This document shows, in pieces, positions 57,247-64,000 of a stretch of 64,000 bases of DNA. This DNA is from Paramarasmius palmivorus (lineage: Eukaryota; Basidiomycota; Agaricomycetes; Agaricales; Marasmiaceae), in the NCBI GenBank assembly GCA_037176845.1, contig JAYKXP010000017.1, forward strand, positions 124,001 through 188,000, given 5' to 3'. Made by a program: the position numbers and the translations under genes. Numbering within the stretch: position 1 is the stretch's first letter; the number at the start of each line of letters is the position of its first letter. The notes below the pieces were generated by a model. That model did not search any database, was not told the origin of the DNA, and saw only the letters and a list, made by a program, of their open reading frames with translations.

Positions 57247-60030
57247 TTACAGCTTCGAGGAAGAGTCACTAATAGGCTCCCCTCTCGAGTATAGCTCAGT
57301 CAGTTCCGCTTTGAACTTGTTGAATGCATCCTTTCTCCGGATCTTAAACGTTGGAGTTAAAGTGCCATCTTCAACAGTGAACGGATCAAGGGTTAGATGA
57401 ATCCTCTTGATAGTCTCGAATCTGGTACGGGAAGGGGATCAGTTGGACTATCACTCGCTAGTAATGGAAGAATTACCCTTTCAACCCATTTCTCTTAGCT
57501 TCCTTTCCTAGTTCTTTCATGAAAGCGCCGATGACCCTTTCATCCTTACACGCATTTTTCAACGTGTTCAGATCTGCGGGGCTGACCTTCGTACCCATAA
57601 CCTGAGACGCAGTGTTGGCAAGGTAGGTAGGATCGGCAACCACAACTGCGATCAAATATGATTGAAGACCGTCCCCGTGAACATAGAGCTGAGCGGCAGC
57701 AGGCGAGGCACTGTAGGTGTTTTCAATCTTCTCGAGAGCAACGTACTCTCCTTGAGCGAGCTTCATGATGTTCTATGCGGGGAGTGAGACGCTATAGAGC
57801 ACAAATCAGAGGACGTACGCACCTTAACTCGATCAATAAGCTTTATCCTGCCGCAATCATCTATTGCCGCTACATCACCAGTATGGAACCAGCCCTCATC
57901 ATCAAGTGCCTCCTTGGTGTTCTTCTCATCTGGGATACGCTTTAGAACTTTCTCCGATTCTCGCGCCGCTAGTCATCCCATACCTTTATAGTATCCAATA
58001 ATAACATTGGCACCCCTAACGCACAGCTCACCCCTCGGGAATGGCTTGTCTTCGCTGGTGTAGTTCATGGAAGGAACATCGACTAGCTTGACTTCATTGA
58101 CGACCTGAGGAGGACCCACAGTTCCAGCAGCCGTTGCGTCGCCTGGCCAGGCCTTCGAGATGGTAGCAGCATTCTCGGTCATTCCATATCTAGATAATAT
58201 GAAACGTTAGAATAACCTGCATTAGATGTTTGGCGAATCCGTACCCTGATTAGGACGTCAGCCAAAGCCACAAGCGAAAATTCGGAGACGAAACACTCAC
58301 CTTCGAGAACTTCACAGGCAAGCGCAATCTTCAAGAAGTTCACAACTTCTGGGTTGATCGGTGCGCTTCCCGAAATCACCATCATCAATTCTCCACCCAA
58401 AACAGCTCTGACCTTTCGGAAGACGAGTCTGTCCCAGAACGCATGTGTAACAGCACCGGTTGCGTGGAGGTTTTCGAGCTTGGACTGGACGGCTTTCTTG
58501 AACAACATTCCTTTCAACCCAGGCAAGTTGCCGGCAGCAGTTGCGGCTTGGTAGATTCTGTTCAAAACTCTCGGAACAGAAGGGAAGAAATGGGGTTTGA
58601 GAATCTGGCAATCTTCGAGAAGACGAAGTGGGTCTCCAGTCCAGTAACCAATCTTGCCACCACAAGCGACCATACATAGTTCTGCGCAGCGCTGAAGGAA
58701 AGTGAGACATCGCGTAGTACTTGGTTGCGAACAAACTTACGCCGTAGATATGTGCAAGGGGTAAGTATGAGATCATGACAGCATCGTCGGGGAGGTCCAG
58801 CCCATACATATTGGCCTTTACAGCAAGCGCCATGTTTCCGTGTGTTATGATAGCACCCTTGGGCAGACTGGTCGTTCCCTGCAATGAAGGTCAGATAATG
58901 GCCTAAAGAAGAGCGATAAACAGCGGACGGAGGTGTAGCATATCGAAGCCAGTTGGTCTAAAGTCGCAGGAATTGGCTCGATCAAGTTTGCCTGGCCCAA
59001 CTCTTCCACTAAGACGAATATGTTGTTTTAGAAATCATACTTCTGCGACATAGACACAAGGTATACCTTCTCGCAGTTCGAGCACTTTGACGCCGGTAGT
59101 AAGACCCCATTCTGTCAGAATCTTTCTGCTATCAATCGACAGCTCGTCAATTGATACAATGGTCTTGAGAATAGGCACTTTTGGCATGAGTTTGAGAAGC
59201 GTAGGGATGTGGTCGGAAGTTGTGAAAACAATGGTGAGATGGGCATGGTTGATTCTGATAGCAAAAGGTGAACCTCAGGTTTCCCAAAATGCAAAATGGA
59301 CGTCTTACATGTATTCTGATAAGTAGGTCAGAAATCCACTGAACTGCACTTGAAGATGACCGAACTCACCAACTACGTCCTTTCCCAGTGTATCATAAAT
59401 GCTTACGCCTACTTTTGCATAAGCGTGAAGAGCAAAGTCCAGAATTTGCCATTCTGCAATACGATCGTTTCAGTCCTTTTATTCGACGTCCTCAAGTCGC
59501 AAGCTACTCACCAGGCCTGTTTCCACTCCAGATACCCACCGTTTCGTATTCTCCGCCACCAAGCTCTCCGTTCTTGAACATGAGATGCAAAGCGCTTCCC
59601 AATGCCCTCCTCCTGTCGTCAACACGACCCCAGCTCTCCCAGACATATTTGTCGTCGAATTTCAGGGGGTGTTTCGATAGCAGAGGTCGGTGGCCGAGGA
59701 AAGGTTGCTCTCTTCCAACCTGAAGGCCGGTTTCAAAAATCTGGGGAAGAGTGAGGAATGCGTCTGGTGCTTCAGCCTGCTTAAGCCCCCAAAGTGCTGA
59801 ACGAGAGCGGTTTAATTGAGCTGGCCTCGAACAGACAAAACATTCCTGTCCTCACCATTGCGATAATGTCCTACAGCGAACCAAGCCTTGAATCAGCTCT
59901 CTAACCCAGCTGCCATTTATTGCAACATACCTGTCTGTCCAGGCCGCCTCGTCCCAGGAACTTCAACACTCTGCTTCTTGAGCGGCTTTTCCGCAGGAAA
60001 ATTTATAATTTGCTCCTTGACCAAAGGCAT
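57247..60030 (-). CDS. Long-chain fatty-acyl-CoA synthetase with C-terminal SKL
   Basis: Activates long-chain fatty acids to acyl-CoA. Start [20 protein letters not shown] at 60030. AMP-binding motif [20 protein letters not shown], linker [13 protein letters not shown], then [15 protein letters not shown] and [20 protein letters not shown]. Late motifs are [49 protein letters not shown] and [20 protein letters not shown]. The last residues are SDSSSKL before TAA at 57247-57249, a perfect type-1 peroxisome targeting signal. Yeast Faa1/Faa4 lack this, while peroxisomal Faa2 uses a related tail. It therefore probably feeds peroxisomal beta-oxidation. About eight introns; full length (near 690 residues). 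An in-frame Met at 60189 would add a basic 53-residue extension. Confidence 0.94.
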
Positions 60031-62450
60031 AGCGGGGTATTGCTGTGGGGCAGAGTGAGAGTCGGGGTGAAAGGGAGGTCTACCGACTTTTGGTGTCGCC
60101 CTGAGTCTCTTGGCTATCCCGGAAACACGTGAATCAAACGGTTTCGGCCCACGGGCGTTGAATTTCCTGAACTTTGACGCGGACCACAATGACGCGTACA
60201 GGTCTCTTCCCCCCCGACGCTCTCAATGATTTCCGAGTCCCAGTACAGCATACATAATGATACTCGCAAAGAATCCAACGTTTCGTACCAGCTTCTTTCC
60301 AGGGCACAACCAGATCAGCATTGTGTAAATTCCCGATGGCTTGTCACCGGCATTTTGGACCCCGGTTTTCATAATCCAGGAGAAAAGGTACGTGGCGTAA
60401 ATCAGGTGTTGACTGTGTCGTATACATAGGTCGTATATACAGAATCATGACACAGCATCTACAAGGATAGAGCTGGAATCAAACCCGGGTTCATGGTGGT
60501 GTAGCGGTTTCTCACCTAGTCTTACCTCAGATACCTCAATCATCGGATTCGAAGCCAAAGGGTCCGATTCAATGTTCAAAGTACTAGAAAACTTGCCTTC
60601 AAACATATGGGTCACACAGCACTCTGGAACGCATACAAGCTGTGATGAGCTTCGATCCCGATGATGCGTTAATGCACCGTGGTCCGTGGGTCCTTGTTTC
60701 GTGAAGCCTCATTTAACTAAAGAAGGGTACTACACACTGTATGACGTTCAACGGCAATGTCCAAGTTATATACCTTGATTGGACATATCTTCATGGCCTC
60801 CCTTTGGCTCACAACGCAGAGTGAACCACTCGTCGAACGCCATCAAGGAGCGGCGCATTCCCGGGCCGTTCATGATCTGATTTCTCCACCTAGTTTTTCA
60901 CTGTGTTCAACAGCACGGAGAGCGCCAGTCGCGTCGTGCTGTTGAGCCTTATTCTTCTTGGGCTTATCACCACAACAATGATTCCGCCGTGAACATTCTG
61001 ATTTCATAGACAAACTTTCTGTCATGAGTGCTGTTATCTTTCCCGTACCAGTGACACAGATATCAGCAGGACTGCAAACCCTTTCTCGATAGTTTCATGT
61101 TTACGGTTTGCGATCGCCGCTTTTTGTATGCGGTTATGATCAGTATGCGCGCCACATCCTCACTCTCTGCTTCCCTTCTCAAGTGACCCAACTCTGGTCT
61201 GAACATGCAATTCTTCAAATTTTGCCATATACAACAATCATCATACACTTTTCACTCGCCACTCGTGATCGACCTCATGAAGACCACCGCTCGATCCTAT
61301 CACTTTCTCTGGCGGCTAACACGCTGTCTATCTCCCGAAACCACAAAACACGGGTGCAATGATTCATCTCTGCAAGAACCCATCGAGTCGCACCACATTC
61401 AACATGAACGACGACGGGGATCAGAATTCCTGGCTCTTGTTAAGCGGAAAACTATTCCTTGAGTGACTCGGCGGACTTATATCTTCACCCTAAGAACCCA
61501 ATCTCTTACCTGACGATACGAAAAACGCCACAGTAGCAGGGTGCTTTTCATTTAGATTGATTGATGAGGATCAAAAATCTTCATTTTCACATCTTTAATA
61601 CGTCTCCCGCAGAGAAGGTCCCCAATGAGGTCCTACGGAGAATATCATGCTCCCAACTTCCAGTCCCCCGGGCCCGTCTTCTATCCTTCAATGAGCCACT
61701 TGGTTACTGTCACCTGAAATGGTCCATCGATCGATGAGAACAAAATTGCATGTGTCAAGGCACGTTCTCTCAATTGTAGAAGCTACACTCTTGTAGCTAT
61801 CCATAGAGCAACATTTTACCAAAGCATTGCCTTTCACTCTTTAAAGTAAGTGGGAACCCGCTGCATTTGATCACCACGACGACAAGTGACCCAGGATACA
61901 CAAGCTCACAACGACTCTCACGCAGTCCACCGCCGCTTTGTCCACAGAAAAAGGAAAGAAACAGCACGAATCTATTTTTGCGGTTGTGGTATAACATTGA
62001 CGAGGGTGGGGGATATACAGTGTCGTGGCTATAGAGGCATACGATAGCTAAATTTAACAGTGAACATTCTTCCTTTTTGAAACTTTTTAGGAACTAGGAC
62101 AGCACAACACAACACGGACGACAATAAGTAAGTACAGTAAGTAGTAGGGATGGGAGTAACATAGTGGACAGTGAGTTAGAAGAATGCCCTGCTTTTGAAT
62201 GAGGAAAGGATTCCAGAAAAGATGTACGGGGGGATATGGATGGAGACATGAATCAATAAACAATGTATGCGACGTGCGAGAAGTGCAATGGGTGATCAAT
62301 AAACAAAATACTCTAGAATATTGCCTGTACAACCGAAACCATTCGATGATGAGAAACCGTCCGGACAATGCGGTACGAGAGAGAGGCGGAGAAAGAAGTC
62401 CAGTACAACGCGGGCCAAAAATAATACATGCTTTATCGTGTCGTCGATAC
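60031..62450. other. 2.4 kb region without a supported gene
   Basis: Longest gene-free stretch of the window. It includes the acyl-CoA synthetase upstream region and the 3' side of the transcription-factor gene. Open stretches are all under about 120 codons (for example minus 62087-62632, an antisense shadow of the next gene) and show no motif. tRNA-like A-box and B-box strings near 60480-60515 lie on opposite strands and do not fold as a tRNA. Confidence 0.5.
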
Positions 62451-64000
62451 TCAAAAATCCAAGTAGGAAGCATTGACGCCTTGGACAACACCGACGTTGA
62501 CGCCGGCCATAGCATAAAACTCTTCTGCCTCGGTCTTGAAAGCGGCAGCTGGTGAGCCACCGGAACTTCCATGGGCAGTCCCTGGAGGAGTGTAGTCGTG
62601 CCAAGATCCAGGATGCCCATTAGGCCCAGCACTCAACTCGGCGTTGGTGACAGGAGATCTACTCGTGTTGATATTGAGTGCAAGTGGTGGAAGGACTGGG
62701 TGCTGAGTTGCGGAAGAGTTCAAGTGAGAATAGGCAGAAGCTTCAGGTGACGAGTGGGACGACGAGGACGAGGAGTGAGATGCTGTAGTCAAGGATGGTA
62801 CTTGGGAATAGGGGGTATTATACTGCCTTGACATGTAGGCTGCATGAGATGGATGTCCCATCCCCATGTCTTGTATTGAGCTGAAATGCGAGTCCGACGT
62901 GGAAACCGAAGTCGAAGTCGAGGTTATATATCTCATCTCCACATCACTGGCCGCACTGCCCAAATAAAAATCCGACGGCATCTGAGAGTGTGGTTGTGGT
63001 TGCTGTTGGGGGTAAACGTAGGTCCCAGCCGAGGTTTGGGGATGAGATTGCATGCCCATGGCATTCGACGGTGTCATAATCGACGCTGCATAGCCAGCTG
63101 TTGAAACACCTCCACGAAGGCCAGATCTCCTCTCTTCCCAGACTAAACTCACACTATCTTCCCTCTCCTCGCTCTTACTAAACGCCCATTTCATCTCTGC
63201 AATGGCTGCTAAAGAGACTCTAGCACCTTCGTCCGAGTCTAGTATCGGCAGGAGACCTGGGCGGACAAGTTCGACGCCTCCTCCCACTTCCTGTTTGATG
63301 GCATCCACCGGAGAAGGACTAGGAGCAGGCGAAGTAGCGTAGTCTACAAGCTCAGCGCTTGAAGTCGACGCGCAGAGGAACGCAGCATAAAACACGCCAT
63401 CTCTAACGAGGCCAGTGTCGTACCGGAACAGCCCTGTTCCGCTGCCGATGTCGTCGACAGAGTCAAACACAGAGGCATCCGTATAGGTGAGGTTGTACTT
63501 GATGACGCTCAGTACGGTAGGCAAGAGCCTGAGTGTCTTTTTCGTAGCGACCTCATAAGGAGACATGGCTGGAGACGCACTGGCCGAGGACGGCGAGTGC
63601 GGGTGAGACGTGACTGAGGCAGGTGAGTGTCCAGGGGAATAGCGGTAATGATACTGTTGGTGAGATGATCCTGGCCTCGACTGAGGGGTGGATGGCCCAC
63701 GCAGTTTTGCAAGAAACTCTCTGAGTACATTGTCTGTCGTGGGTTGAGCGAAAGGATCTCCGTGCTAGAAAGGAGGGCAACTCACGGCACTCAAAAATGA
63801 ATATCTGCCAAGCTGATACGAAACGTTCAACCTGTACATCCACTTGCCCTTGTCCTTGAGAAGCACATCTTCTCACGCCCTCAAAATCATCCCAACATCT
63901 GTCCAAGCCTGACCAGATCTCTGGGAGAATGTCTGATTCGTTCTTGCGCTTGAGAACGAGGTGAATATTACGACAGATGGCACTAAGCCGGAGCGGAATG
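62451..64000 (-). CDS. C-terminal part of a probable fungal transcription factor; N-terminus beyond the right edge
   Basis: The part in view starts inside the protein near IPLRLSAICRNIHLVLKRKN, continues LPEIWSGLDRCWDDFEGVRR and SAWQIFIFEC, and crosses an intron (about 63724-63787) to NVLREFLAKLRGPSTPQSRP. Next are LRLLPTVLSVIKYNLTYTDA, GLFRYDTGLVRDGVFYAAFL and ARVSLAAIAEMKWAFSKSEE. This helical pattern is like the C-terminal regulatory region of basidiomycete Zn2Cys6 regulators, but no DNA-binding domain is in the window. The last 200 residues are Ser/Pro/Gln-rich (YVYPQQQPQPHSQ), activation-domain-like. The protein ends GVNASYLDF at 62451-62453. Confidence 0.65.

Noticed and set aside
60480..60550. 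tRNA-like strings: TGGTGTAGCGG (A-box like, plus strand) and GGGTTTGATTCC (B-box like, minus strand)
   Set aside because: The two boxes are on opposite strands and neither side gives an acceptor, D, anticodon and T stem that pair. No tRNA or clear tRNA-derived SINE can be drawn.
1..64000. Biosynthetic cluster, CRISPR array, transposon or viral insertion
   Set aside because: No terminal repeats, integrase, transposase, reverse transcriptase or capsid-like protein, and no group of secondary-metabolism enzymes was seen. Genes are ordinary housekeeping genes with the exceptions listed.

Overview
This window is nuclear DNA of a filamentous basidiomycete, most likely an agaricomycete mushroom-forming fungus. 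Almost every gene is cut by several introns of about 45-70 bases with GT..AG borders. Genes are densely packed on both strands, and the protein set is fungal: GLT1, HIS3, TRP4, AIM25, MSS51, STN1, FYV10, CDC45 and a TKL-type kinase with an HGDIK catalytic loop. All identifications come from reading translated sequence; no database search was possible.

Layout, left to right. 1-5863 (-): NADH-type glutamate synthase, with its C-terminus off the left edge. 7720-9168 (-): LST8, the TOR WD40 subunit. 10003-10360 (+): a tiny spliced gene of about 60 codons. 10859-11923 (-): weak hypothetical exons. 11907-13203 (+): mitochondrial-carrier-like protein. 14284-15696 (+): CHORD/CS co-chaperone. 15822-18972 (-): mitochondrial IF-2. 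19084-20664 (+): AIM25 scramblase. 20970-22508 (-): FYV10/GID9. 22648-25079 (+): CDC45. 25356-27356 (-): STN1. 27501-27871 (+): PAM18. 28363-29141 (+): C2H2-RING protein. 29312-30023 (+): mitochondrial uS7. 30549-32333 (-): MSS51. 32449-33201 (+): HIS3. 33395-36962 (-): M13 metallopeptidase. 37390-37907 (+): small Cys/His protein. 38674-40675 (-): protein kinase with a C-terminal Ras-association-like region. 40903-42664 (+): coilin-like protein. 42912-45370 (-): PTR2. 45488-46579 (-): hypothetical. 46893-48044 (+): TRP4. 48255-50129 (-): GFD2-like exonuclease fold. 50295-52205 (-) and 55184-57135 (+): two related MFS transporters. 52835-54504 (-): CUE-AlkB-GRF protein, lying between them. 57247-60030 (-): long-chain acyl-CoA synthetase ending in SKL. 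60031-62450: no gene seen. 62451-64000 (-): C-terminal part of a probable transcription factor.

How the genes relate. Five nuclear genes for mitochondrial proteins (IFM1, AIM25, PAM18, RSM7, MSS51) lie between 15.8 and 32.3 kb. Four divergent pairs (IFM1/AIM25, FYV10/CDC45, STN1/PAM18, MSS51/HIS3) share spacers of only about 110-145 bases. Three genes of amino-acid or nitrogen metabolism (GLT1, HIS3, TRP4) have TGACTC(A)-type elements upstream, a perfect heptamer in HIS3 and TRP4. CDC45 has two ACGCGT boxes in its 139-base upstream spacer. No transposon, CRISPR, tRNA, rRNA or clear secondary-metabolite cluster was found. The most unusual items are the kinase-RA fusion, the CUE-AlkB-GRF protein between two MFS paralogues, and the small spliced gene at 10 kb.
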